From Sphingopyxis sp. CCNWLW2 (GTDB lineage Bacteria; Pseudomonadota; Alphaproteobacteria; Sphingomonadales; Sphingomonadaceae), in contig NZ_JBAWKJ010000002.1 in NCBI RefSeq assembly GCF_037095755.1, positions 682,001-746,000 on the forward strand: a DNA stretch of 64,000 nucleotides. Direction: 5' to 3'. Every line of letters starts with the position of its first letter. Positions within the stretch are counted from its first letter, which is position 1. Shown piece after piece: positions 27,542 through 35,528 of the stretch. The notes below the pieces were generated by a model. That model did not search any database. It was not told where the DNA came from and saw nothing but the letters and a program-made list of their open reading frames with translations. Made by a program: the position numbers and the translations under genes.

Positions 27542-28077
27542 CTTGTCTTCTCCATCGTCCATTCGTCGCGCAGCAAGCCGTAGATCAGCGAATCGCGCAC
27601 GCCGATATGCGTTTCCCACTCGCCGCGCAGCCGGCCTTCGCGCTGAAAACCAAGCCGTTCGAGCAGCCCGATCGAACCGGGATTTTCGGGGTCGGTGTCG
27701 GCAAAGATCCGGCGCAGGCCCATCTCGCCGAAACCATGGTCGATCACCCGCGCCACCGCCTCGCGCGCGATGCCGCCGCCCCAGCGGTCGCGGCGCAGGA
27801 TATAACCGATCTCTTTCACGTCGGGCTTGCCGTCGATCAGGATCACCCAGCCGAGCGCCGAATCGTCGCCCGCGGTGATCGCCCAGCACAGATAGCCCTG
27901 CCCTTCGGCGGCATTGCCTTTGACATAGTCCGCGGTCTCGGCGGGCGATGCGTGCGGCCCACTCGACCACCAGATCATCACCTCCGGATCGGACAGCACC
28001 GGGAACAGCGCGGCGGCGTCGTCCTCGCGCAGCTGGCGCAGCACGAGGCGCGCGGTCGTCAGCGTCGGGGCGGGCAT
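27538..28077 (-). CDS. GNAT-family N-acetyltransferase (RimJ/RimL type)
   Basis: 179 residues. TTARLVLRQLREDDAAALF near the N-terminus and RRDRWGGGIAREAVARVIDHGF for acetyl-CoA binding are typical of the ribosomal-protein-acetyltransferase-like group. DTDPENPGSIGLLERLGFQREG completes the fold. The acceptor is unknown. The ATG at 28075-28077 sits 4 bp after glmU, so this and the two following genes probably belong to the glmU transcript. Confidence 0.9.
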   Translation of the reverse strand: MPAPTLTTARLVLRQLREDDAAALFPVLSDPEVMIWWSSGPHASPAETADYVKGNAAEGQGYLCWAITAGDDSALGWVILIDGKPDVKEIGYILRRDRWGGGIAREAVARVIDHGFGEMGLRRIFADTDPENPGSIGLLERLGFQREGRLRGEWETHIGVRDSLIYGLLRDEWTMEKTR

Positions 28078-28081
28078 CGGG

Positions 28082-29446
28082 CTACTTCTTTTCCGCCGCT
28101 TTTTTCTTGCGCATCGCATCGTGGAAGCGGTCGGCCCAGCCGGGCTTGACCAGTTGCTCGGCGCGAACGAGGCGAAGTTCGCCGTCGGCGACGTCGAGCG
28201 TCACCGCGCTGCCCGCGGCGACGATCGCGTCGCGGCCGATCCTGACCGGCGCGATCAGTGCGCTGTTCGATCCGATGAAGGCATTTTCGCCGATCTCGGT
28301 CTTATATTTGAAATAGCCATCATAGTTGCACGTGATCGTACCTGCGCCGATGTTCGCGCCGGCGCCCACGGTGACGTCACCGAGATAAGTGAGGTGGTTC
28401 GCCTTCGCGCCCTTGCCGAGCACGGCTTTCTTCGTTTCGACGAAATTGCCGATCTTCGCCTTTTCGCCAAGGATCGTGCCGGGGCGCAGCCGCGCGAACG
28501 GACCAACCTCGCAGCCCGCGCCGACGATCGCGCCTTCGATATGGCAGTTCGCGCGGATCTTCACATTGTCCGCAATCTTCGCGCCGGGGCCGAAGAAGAC
28601 GTTGGGTTCGATCATCACGTCGCGGCCAAGCTCGGTATCCCAGGCGAACCAGACGGTGTGGGGGGCGATCAGGCTGGCGCCGTCAGCCATCGCCTGCACA
28701 CGCCGCCGCGCCTGCCATTCGCCTTCCATCGCGGCAAGCTCGCCGCGGCTATTGATGCCCGCGACGTCATAGGGATCGGTGACGACGACCGCGCAATGGC
28801 GCCCGTCGGCGTTCGCGATATTGACGATGTCGACGAGATAATATTCCTTAGCAGCATTGTCGTCGGTGACGCGCGACAGCAGCGCGAAAAGGTCCGCCGA
28901 CTTTGCCGCCATCAGCCCCGAATTGCACAGGCGCACCGCGCGCTCCACGTCGGTTGCGTCCTTGTGCTCGACCATCTTGGTGACATAGTCGCCTTCGGTG
29001 ATGACGCGGCCATATTGCTGCGCATCGGCGGGCTCGAAGGCAAGCACGACGACGGCGGGCGCGTCGGGGGCGCCCAGCCGGTCGATCATCGCCTGCATCG
29101 TCGCTGCTGGGACGAAGGGCACGTCGCCATAGAGGATCAGCACATCGCCATCGAAACCCGCCAGCGCCGCCTCGCCCTGCTGCACCGCATGACCGGTGCC
29201 GAGTTGCGGATCCTGCACCGCCAGATCGGCGCTTCCCGCCAGCGCGGCTTCGAGCTGGTCGGCCTTGTCGCCGACGATCACGACCTTTTTCGCCGGGCTC
29301 AGTTCATCGACGCTCGCCATCAGGTGCAGCAGCATCGGCCGGCCGGCGATCGGGTGCAGCACCTTGTGCAGGTCGGACTTCATACGGGTGCCCTTGCCCG
29401 CGGCAAGGACGATAGCGGCGATCTTGTTGCTCATGCGCGTTGCCAT
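28082..29446 (-). CDS. glmU: Bifunctional UDP-GlcNAc pyrophosphorylase / glucosamine-1-P acetyltransferase
   Basis: Last two steps of UDP-GlcNAc synthesis. 454 residues. The N-terminal uridylyltransferase domain (to about 230) has LAAGKGTRMKSDLHKVLH and LYGDVPFV; a long helix links to a left-handed beta-helix with the hexapeptide run ending in VTVGAGANIGAGTITCNYDG and FIGSNSALIAPV. A second in-frame ATG four codons later is an alternative start. Divergent from gph. Confidence 0.97.
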   Translation of the reverse strand: MATRMSNKIAAIVLAAGKGTRMKSDLHKVLHPIAGRPMLLHLMASVDELSPAKKVVIVGDKADQLEAALAGSADLAVQDPQLGTGHAVQQGEAALAGFDGDVLILYGDVPFVPAATMQAMIDRLGAPDAPAVVVLAFEPADAQQYGRVITEGDYVTKMVEHKDATDVERAVRLCNSGLMAAKSADLFALLSRVTDDNAAKEYYLVDIVNIANADGRHCAVVVTDPYDVAGINSRGELAAMEGEWQARRRVQAMADGASLIAPHTVWFAWDTELGRDVMIEPNVFFGPGAKIADNVKIRANCHIEGAIVGAGCEVGPFARLRPGTILGEKAKIGNFVETKKAVLGKGAKANHLTYLGDVTVGAGANIGAGTITCNYDGYFKYKTEIGENAFIGSNSALIAPVRIGRDAIVAAGSAVTLDVADGELRLVRAEQLVKPGWADRFHDAMRKKKAAEKK

Positions 29447-29493
29447 GCCAGCAAATCATTGCGGTTTCCAGAGCATCGCGGCATGCGCGGCGG

Positions 29494-30156
29494 ATGAACG
29501 GATTTCCTTTTGCGATCGTCGGCTTCGACCTCGACGGCACGCTCCTCGATACGCTCGGCGACCTAGCGGCGGCGGTCAATCATACGTTGGGACTGATGGA
29601 CCGCGCCCCGCTGGCCGAGGCGGCGGTGCGGCCGATGATCGGGCGCGGCGCGAAGCATATGCTCGAGGAAGGGCTGCGCGCGTCGGGCGGCGTCCCCGAT
29701 GGCGCGATCGAACGGCTTTATCCCGAACTGCTCGATTTCTACGAAGCGCATATCGCGGTCCACAGCCGCCTATTCCCCGGTGTGATCGAGGCGCTCGACC
29801 GGCTCGACGCGCTGGGCGTGCGCACCGCGGTCGTCACCAACAAGAACGAGCATCTGGCACGCGTCCTTCTCGGCGAACTCGACCTTGCGGACCGCATGGC
29901 GACCATCATCGGCGGCGACACGCTGGGTGTCCGCAAGCCATCACCCGAACCGATCCATGCCATGACCCAGCGATGCGGCGGCGGGCGCGCGGCCTTCGTC
30001 GGCGACAGCATCTATGATGTGATGGCCGCGAAGAATGCGGGCGTGCCGAGCGTCGCGGTCAGCTTCGGCTTTCTCGACCGGCCCGCCAGCGAGCTCGGCG
30101 CCGACCATGTGATCGATCATTTCGACGAACTGGTGCCGCTGCTCGAAACGCTTTAG
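29494..30156 (+). CDS. gph: Phosphoglycolate phosphatase-like HAD hydrolase
   Basis: 220 residues. Motif I is GFDLDGTLLDTLGDL, motif II the Thr of VVTNKNEHLA, motif III the Lys in RKPSPEPIH, motif IV FVGDSIYD. Length, cap domain and motifs match Gph, which removes phosphoglycolate formed during DNA repair. Close relatives act on other substrates, so the symbol is probable rather than certain. The stop overlaps that of the convergent nucleotidyltransferase gene by 4 nt. Confidence 0.87.
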   Translation: MNGFPFAIVGFDLDGTLLDTLGDLAAAVNHTLGLMDRAPLAEAAVRPMIGRGAKHMLEEGLRASGGVPDGAIERLYPELLDFYEAHIAVHSRLFPGVIEALDRLDALGVRTAVVTNKNEHLARVLLGELDLADRMATIIGGDTLGVRKPSPEPIHAMTQRCGGGRAAFVGDSIYDVMAAKNAGVPSVAVSFGFLDRPASELGADHVIDHFDELVPLLETL

Positions 30157-31166
30157 CGTTTCCGCCACTTCGTCCAGAGATGCTTCGCGAGCATCGCGGG
30201 CGGCATGCGCAGCCAGTGCGAGCGGATGTAGAATGCCTGTTCGAGCGCCGGTTCGGTGACGCGCCCCCAATCGTCGCGCGCGAAGAGGCGGCGGCGGAAC
30301 CACGCATCGCTCGGCTCCTGCCGATCCCACCCTTTCGGCAGCGCCGCGCCATAAAGATCGCGCGACAGCCGCGCGGCGCGGTGCACCGCAGCCCCCAACC
30401 CGTGCAGCGCCGCCCGCCCGTCGAGCTGCCCCCAGAACCCCGGATCGGCGGCGGCGAAATCGAGCGTCATCGTGTGAAAATCCCACAGATTGCGTAAGCC
30501 TCCCTGCAGATCGCCGTCGGCGAGCATATGCGCGGCGCAATGGCACGCCATGTCGGCCGGGTTCAGCACCGTGAAGCCCGCGCCGCTCGTCACCGCATCG
30601 CTCACCAGCGCCAGCGCGTCGGGCGTAATCCGATGGGTGCGCGGCAGGATCGTGTGGTGGACGTCGATCATCCGGTCGCGCGCCTTGTGGATCATCGGCG
30701 GCAGCTCGTGCATATGCTGGCGGTAATAGGCGTCGTCATAGGGGTCGGACTTCACCCACTCCCACCCCGCCTTGAGCAGCAGGTTTTCGGCGCGGCGGAT
30801 GTCGGGCGCGAGAACCAATATGTCGAGGTCGCCGATCTGCCGCCCCGCGGCGCACGCCATGCCCGCGGCGGCATAGGCTGCACCTTTCAGCAGCACGAAT
30901 TCGATCCCCGCGGGCGCGAGCGCGCGCCGCGCCATCTCGGCCTCCCACAAGGCTTGCGCCTGCGTGACTTTCGCGGTGGCGCGCTGATCGGCGAGGAGCG
31001 CGGCGACCGCCGACGGCAGACCGGCATCGGCGAGGCGGTGCGCGAGCGTCGCGAGCATCGCCTCGCTGCGCGCGACCCCGATCACACCGTCCCAGTCGCG
31101 CGAGGTCAGCGCGGCGGGGGCGCGGCGACCGGCGAGCAGGTCGACGAAGCTTCGCACCGCGCTCAC
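30153..31166 (-). CDS. Family-5 nucleotidyltransferase of the HPr-rel-A cluster
   Basis: 337 residues. It fits the uncharacterised NTP_transf_5 family: a helical N-terminus, then EFVLLKGAAYAAAGM and the metal-binding GRQIGDLDILVLAPD (D113 and D115), then DVHHTILPRT and NPADMACHCAAHML typical of the family's C-terminal half. In lasso-peptide and related clusters such proteins accompany HprK-like kinases; the reaction has not been established to my knowledge. The start overlaps the kinase stop by 4 nt. Last gene of the cluster. Confidence 0.85.
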   Translation of the reverse strand: MSAVRSFVDLLAGRRAPAALTSRDWDGVIGVARSEAMLATLAHRLADAGLPSAVAALLADQRATAKVTQAQALWEAEMARRALAPAGIEFVLLKGAAYAAAGMACAAGRQIGDLDILVLAPDIRRAENLLLKAGWEWVKSDPYDDAYYRQHMHELPPMIHKARDRMIDVHHTILPRTHRITPDALALVSDAVTSGAGFTVLNPADMACHCAAHMLADGDLQGGLRNLWDFHTMTLDFAAADPGFWGQLDGRAALHGLGAAVHRAARLSRDLYGAALPKGWDRQEPSDAWFRRRLFARDDWGRVTEPALEQAFYIRSHWLRMPPAMLAKHLWTKWRKR

Positions 31167-32026
31167 TTGGCAGCCTCGGCCCAGAGCTGCTCGACCAGCG
31201 CGATACCGGCGGCGCTGTCGGGATAGGAAATGGCGAAGGCGGGGGTTCGAACGAGCCGCGTCAGCGCCGCAAAACCCGCCTCGCCAAGCGCGACATAGTT
31301 GGTCGACGCCTCAGTCAACCGGACAAAGGCCTCGCCCTCGCCCATCGGCTCGACCGATACCTCGCCGCCGAAGCGTGGGAAGAGCAGCAGCGCCGGGCGC
31401 GCGGGTTCGTGCATATCCGCGATCGCGTCGGCACGCGGGATCAGGTGACGGATATCGCCCTTCGGCGTTGCGGCGAGCAACGGGCCGAGCCGCGACGGGT
31501 CGACGCGGGCCGCGACCTCGGCGATCGCTTCATTCTTCAGGCTGACCGCGCGCGGGAAAGCGAAGGCGTCACCGCCGGCGGGATCGATCAGCGTGAACTC
31601 GTCGCCCATCAGCCGCCAATCACCCTCGCCAAGCAGCGCGGCGAGCGTCGATTTGCCCGACCCCGACTCGCCCGACATGATCAGCGCGCGGCCGTCCTTC
31701 GCGACCGCGCTCGCGTGCAGCAGCATATGCCGTCGCCAGCCGAGCGCGACCTGCAAATTCATCCCCATTTCGGCGGCGAGCAGCCCCATGGAGAGCGGCA
31801 GCGGCAGCGCGTCGGGAACCACGAAATCGCCGCCGATGTGGACGGACGGCCGCAGCCATCGCCGCCACGGTCGCGCCGCGAACAGACGAACGGTTGCATC
31901 GGCGGGGCGCGTATCGTCCTGCGGATATCCAGCGTATAGATGTTCGAGCGCCGCGATCGGCTCGGCCCAGTCGCTTCCGATCCGGAACTGCACCGGGCCG
32001 ACGGCAATGCGTGTGCTGTACTTCAC
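31163..32026 (-). CDS. HprK-related kinase A
   Basis: 287 residues. It shares the P-loop of HPr kinase (MSGESGSGKST, about 118-127), preceded by the family stretch HMLLHASAVAKDGRALI, then WRLMGDEFTLID and FPRAVSLKNEAI. It lacks the HprK regulatory N-domain and the K3M signature, so it is not the carbon-catabolite kinase. Related kinases in lasso-peptide clusters phosphorylate the peptide's C-terminal Ser; by analogy this one may phosphorylate a peptide or small protein. Overlaps both neighbours by 4 nt. Confidence 0.88.
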   Translation of the reverse strand: MKYSTRIAVGPVQFRIGSDWAEPIAALEHLYAGYPQDDTRPADATVRLFAARPWRRWLRPSVHIGGDFVVPDALPLPLSMGLLAAEMGMNLQVALGWRRHMLLHASAVAKDGRALIMSGESGSGKSTLAALLGEGDWRLMGDEFTLIDPAGGDAFAFPRAVSLKNEAIAEVAARVDPSRLGPLLAATPKGDIRHLIPRADAIADMHEPARPALLLFPRFGGEVSVEPMGEGEAFVRLTEASTNYVALGEAGFAALTRLVRTPAFAISYPDSAAGIALVEQLWAEAAK

Positions 32027-32304
32027 GCGCGCTCCACCAACCCCATCGCCGCGAGTTCGCTCAGCCGTTCGGCCAGGATAGGCTGCACATCCTCTGCCGC
32101 GTCGAGATCGAAGGCGGCCGCAAGGCGCGTGGCGAGACCGGCGGCAGTACAGGCATCGGCGCCCATCGCGCCCAATATCTCGGGCATCGGCGATACGACG
32201 AGATGCGTCTGCATCGACCGTCGGTCGAAAATCGCGGTCAGTTCGCCCAGCGGCTCGACGCGCAATGCATCGGCCGGTGCGGCGCGATAGGTGCGATCAG
32301 CCAT
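32023..32304 (-). CDS. PqqD-family peptide chaperone of the HPr-rel-A system
   Basis: 93 residues. The pattern of the protein, YRAAPADALRVEPLGELTAIFDRRS near the start, a middle VSPMPEILGAMG, and ILERLSEL-like helix at the end (ILAERLSELAAMGLVE), matches the short PqqD/RRE-like proteins that bind leader peptides for tailoring enzymes. It is translated in overlap with the kinase and, unusually, with the MarR gene before it. Its presence argues that the kinase acts on a ribosomal peptide. Confidence 0.82.
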   Translation of the reverse strand: MADRTYRAAPADALRVEPLGELTAIFDRRSMQTHLVVSPMPEILGAMGADACTAAGLATRLAAAFDLDAAEDVQPILAERLSELAAMGLVERA

Positions 32305-32743
32305 AATCTTCGGCGGCGGCAGTCAGTTTCGCAAGAATGGCCATCAGCGTCGCGCGTTCGCTGGCGCTGATGTTCGATTCGAGCTGCGCCTCGCTGGCCA
32401 GCGCCGCTGGGACGATCGCGTCATAGAGCGAGCGCCCTGTTTCGGTGAGTTCGAGATGGTGCGAACGCCCGTCGGCCTCATGCGCCTGGCGCGCGATCAG
32501 CTGGCGATCGGCAAGCGCCTTGGCGGCGCGGTTCACCGTCACCTTGTCCATGCGCGTCGCCTCGACCAGCTCGCGCTGCGTCTTCGGCTGCCCCTCACCG
32601 AGCACGGCCATCAACCGCCATTCGGGGATCTTCAGCCCAAAGCGATTCTCATATTCGGCGGCGATCCGGCTCGACAGGGCGTTGGAGGCGATGGACAGGC
32701 GGTAGGGCAGGAAATTATCGAGATTCAGCTTCTTCGCGGCCAT
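32297..32743 (-). CDS. MarR-family transcriptional regulator
   Basis: 148 residues, winged-helix dimer type: ERFGLKIPEW-like opening (NRFGLKIPEWRLMAVLGEG), recognition helix ELVEATRMDKVTVNRAAKAL and wing ending in DGRSHHLELTETG. The ligand is unknown. The stop lies 8 nt inside the PqqD-like gene, so it is probably in the same message and may regulate the cluster or the TonB-dependent receptor upstream. Confidence 0.92.
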   Translation of the reverse strand: MAAKKLNLDNFLPYRLSIASNALSSRIAAEYENRFGLKIPEWRLMAVLGEGQPKTQRELVEATRMDKVTVNRAAKALADRQLIARQAHEADGRSHHLELTETGRSLYDAIVPAALASEAQLESNISASERATLMAILAKLTAAAEDYG

Positions 32744-32833
32744 GAATTGGTCACCCCCACACGCTCAAAAAAATCCCGGCGCGCCCATCCTATCGCCTGT
32801 TTCGGGCCTGTGAAGGGCGGAATGACGCGAAAG

Positions 32834-34891
32834 TCAGAAAGACAGGCGCGCGCCGATCCACAAGGTCCTCGGGGTCGCGCGCTCGACGATGCCCGACGAC
32901 GAGATCGCAGCGGGCACCAATTCGTCGAAGAGATTCTCGCCGCGCGCCTCGATGCTGATCGCGTCCGAAAAGCGCCACGACAACCCGGCGTCGAGCGTCA
33001 GCGCGTCGTCGAGCGCGAGCAGCCCGACGTCATCCTCATTCTGCTTACCGACATAACGAAGCGTCGCAAAACCGCCGAACGGGCCGCTCGCGTTGCTGCG
33101 CAGCGACACGCTGCCGCCATGCTTAGCGATCTGCGCCGGGCGTCGGCCGTCGAGCCCAAGCGCCGCGCCCGATGCATCGACCTTGGCATCGGTGAAGGCA
33201 TAGGTCGCGCGTAGCGTCGCCGGGCCGATCCACTGCTCGGCGCTGACCTCGACGCCCTTGCTGTCGATCGCGTCGAGATTCTGCCGCTGGTTGAGGTTCG
33301 GCGCGAGGGTCACATTGGCGATCGCGTTCGTCAGATGGTTCACGAACAGCGTCGCCGACAGCCTCGTGTCGCCATTGTCCCAATCAACGCCGACCTCGCC
33401 GCCCCACAGGCGTTCGGGTTTCAGCGCGGCATTCGCGATCGTCACTTCGGCGCCGACGCGGAACGGGCGATAGAGTTCGTTGAGCGTCGGCAGGCGCCAG
33501 CCGCGATAGCCCGCGGCGCGCAGAGAGAATGCATCCGACGTCCAGCGCACGCCTGCGCGGCCGCTGCCTTCCCATCCCTGCCGCGTGGCGAAGCGCAAGT
33601 CGGTGATGACGGGGCCGGCGATGTTGCGTTCGAGCCGATAGCCCTCGCCCAGCCACCAGCGATCGACGCGGCCGCTGAGCGTCCAGAGCAAGTCATATTC
33701 GGAATCGCCCAACGTCCATTCGGCGAAGGCGCCCACGGTGTCGCTGCTGCCGCCCGCGATCCGGTGGCGGCCGGGCACACCGGTTGTGAAGAAGAAATCC
33801 TCCTCGGTACGCCCTGTCGTGCGGCGCCAATCGATGCCGGCGCGAACGGGATTTTCGCCATTTATGAGCGGGCGCAGTTCGAACCGTGCCCCCAAGCCGG
33901 TAGCCGGAACGCGCTGGAAGAGCGCGGGCGCGACGCTGCCTCGCCCCGCAGCGACGCTAGCGAACCCGCTCTCGAAATCGCGCAATTGCGCGTAGGCGAG
34001 CGCGAGCCATTGCGTTTCGCCGTAGCTGTCGTGAACGATGCGCACGCTCGCATCGACGCCATCGACCTTACTGCCGGAAAAATCGGTCCCGCGGTCGCGC
34101 CGGTCGGCGAAGGCCCGCACGCTGGCCTCGATTCGGCTGCCCCGGCCGGCATCGAAGCGCAGGCGAAGACCAAGACCGCCTTGTTCATAAGGCGCCGCGC
34201 GATCGACCGCGCCGCGCTGCCCCGTGGAGACCGGAACGAAGCCATCGCCGCGGCTGTAGCGACCATCGATAGCAACCCGCCCGCCGTCTCCCAACGCGGT
34301 GCCGGCCGAGGCGGACGCGTCCCAGCTGTTGCGACTTCCATAAGCGAGGCTTGCCGAACCGCCGTTGGTCATATCCGAATGCAGCGCGATCGTTCCGGCG
34401 AGCGTCCCCGCGCCATCGACGCCGCTGCCCCCGCCGCGGGTAATAAAAATGCCGCCAAGGTTGATCGCGTCATACGCTGTCCACGCGACCCATCCACCGA
34501 AAGGGTCGGCCTGCGGGACCCCGTCGAGGGTCACCAGCGCACGGCTCGACGCATTGCCGCCAAGACCGCGCAGCGTGATTCCCTGGCTCGTGGGATGCGC
34601 CGAACGCCCGTCGGAGCGGCGAAACTGGACGAGGCCCGCCTCGTCACGCAGGCGGTTTTCGACGCGCGTGCCAAGGCCGGGATCGACATCGGTCAGGAAC
34701 TGGCTGCCTTGGACAGCGTCGCCGTCCGAACGGCGGAGTACGCCGCTGCCGTTCACGACGATCACGGCCTTCGGCAGCGGCACGAAATGAACGCAGCAAA
34801 ACGGGTCTTCGGCCTCCTCTTCCGCTTCGGCCTGCGCCATCGCCGCCGCCGGCAGCGCCAGCGCGGCCACTCCCGTCAAAAGGCGGATCAC
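32834..34891 (-). CDS. TonB-dependent outer-membrane receptor
   Basis: 685 residues. A signal peptide (about 1-20, ending AMAQA) is followed by an acidic stretch, an unusual Cys-Cys pair (DPFCCVHF), a TonB-box-like VIVVNGSG, a plug domain (RRSDGRSAHPTSQGITLRGLG, LVTLDGVPQADPFGG) and a 22-strand-type barrel ending in the aromatic TLWIGARLSF. It imports a large or scarce ligand, such as a siderophore, vitamin, sugar or peptide; the sequence does not tell which. The GTG at 34889-34891 overlaps the preceding stop (GTGA) and gives the signal peptide. 90 bp before the MarR gene. Confidence 0.9.
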   Translation of the reverse strand: MIRLLTGVAALALPAAAMAQAEAEEEAEDPFCCVHFVPLPKAVIVVNGSGVLRRSDGDAVQGSQFLTDVDPGLGTRVENRLRDEAGLVQFRRSDGRSAHPTSQGITLRGLGGNASSRALVTLDGVPQADPFGGWVAWTAYDAINLGGIFITRGGGSGVDGAGTLAGTIALHSDMTNGGSASLAYGSRNSWDASASAGTALGDGGRVAIDGRYSRGDGFVPVSTGQRGAVDRAAPYEQGGLGLRLRFDAGRGSRIEASVRAFADRRDRGTDFSGSKVDGVDASVRIVHDSYGETQWLALAYAQLRDFESGFASVAAGRGSVAPALFQRVPATGLGARFELRPLINGENPVRAGIDWRRTTGRTEEDFFFTTGVPGRHRIAGGSSDTVGAFAEWTLGDSEYDLLWTLSGRVDRWWLGEGYRLERNIAGPVITDLRFATRQGWEGSGRAGVRWTSDAFSLRAAGYRGWRLPTLNELYRPFRVGAEVTIANAALKPERLWGGEVGVDWDNGDTRLSATLFVNHLTNAIANVTLAPNLNQRQNLDAIDSKGVEVSAEQWIGPATLRATYAFTDAKVDASGAALGLDGRRPAQIAKHGGSVSLRSNASGPFGGFATLRYVGKQNEDDVGLLALDDALTLDAGLSWRFSDAISIEARGENLFDELVPAAISSSGIVERATPRTLWIGARLSF

Positions 34892-35520
34892 GCGGGCTTC
34901 ACAGCGTCGGGGTGGGCGCGCTGGAACGCCTCGTGCGCCATGCACGCGGCATCGATTTCGACGAGCCGCGGAAACGCGTCGAGCGGCACCTCGAAGCGAC
35001 GCGCGTTATAGATTTGCGGGACGAGGCAGCAGTCGGCGATCCCGGGCGTATCGCCGCCGAGATAGCGACCGTCACCCGCCATCGCTTCGAGCGCCTCGAA
35101 CCCCTGCGTGATCCACGTCGCGATCCAGCGTTCCTTGGTCTGCTCGTTGAGGCCGAGGTCGCGTTTCAGATATTTGAGGACGCGCAAATTGTTGAGCGGG
35201 TGGATGTCGCTCGCGATAACCTGCGCGCGCGCCAGCGCGACCGCACGCGGCATCGCTTCTTCGGGGATCAGCCGCGGCTCGGGAAAGGCGCGGTCGAGCC
35301 AGTCGATGATTGCCATGCTCTGGATGATCGGCTCGCCGTCGACGACGAGCATCGGGACGAAGCCCTGCGCATTCTGTTCGAGATAGGCGTCGCTGCGCTG
35401 CTCGCCCGCGATCAGGCTGACCTCGACGCGCTCATAATCGAGGCCTTTCAGGTTCAGCGCGATGCGGACGCGAAAGCTGGCCGAGGAGCGGAAATAGTCG
35501 TGGAGAACAAGCTGGGTCAT
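34888..35520 (-). CDS. maiA: Maleylacetoacetate isomerase (zeta-class glutathione transferase)
   Basis: 210 residues. The zeta-class GST motif SSASFRVRIALNLKG binds glutathione; the C-terminal helical domain has DIHPLNNLRVLKYL and WITQGFEALE. MaiA isomerises maleylacetoacetate in tyrosine/homogentisate breakdown, but no other genes of that pathway (hmgA, fahA) are next to it, so another isomerase role is possible. The start lies 8 bp after the cytochrome gene, the stop overlaps the TonB receptor start. Confidence 0.88.
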   Translation of the reverse strand: MTQLVLHDYFRSSASFRVRIALNLKGLDYERVEVSLIAGEQRSDAYLEQNAQGFVPMLVVDGEPIIQSMAIIDWLDRAFPEPRLIPEEAMPRAVALARAQVIASDIHPLNNLRVLKYLKRDLGLNEQTKERWIATWITQGFEALEAMAGDGRYLGGDTPGIADCCLVPQIYNARRFEVPLDAFPRLVEIDAACMAHEAFQRAHPDAVKPA

Positions 35521-35528
35521 GGCGTCGT

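Noticed and set aside
28121-29497. A 458-codon plus-strand open frame opposite glmU
   Set aside because: Antisense shadow of a clear GlmU sequence.
30153-32743. A complete lasso-peptide cluster
   Set aside because: There is no asparagine-synthetase-like cyclase, no B2 protease and no precursor gene in the neighbourhood, so only part of such a cluster is matched.
33335-35011. A 558-codon plus-strand open frame opposite the TonB receptor
   Set aside because: Antisense shadow; no signal peptide, ribosome site or family character.
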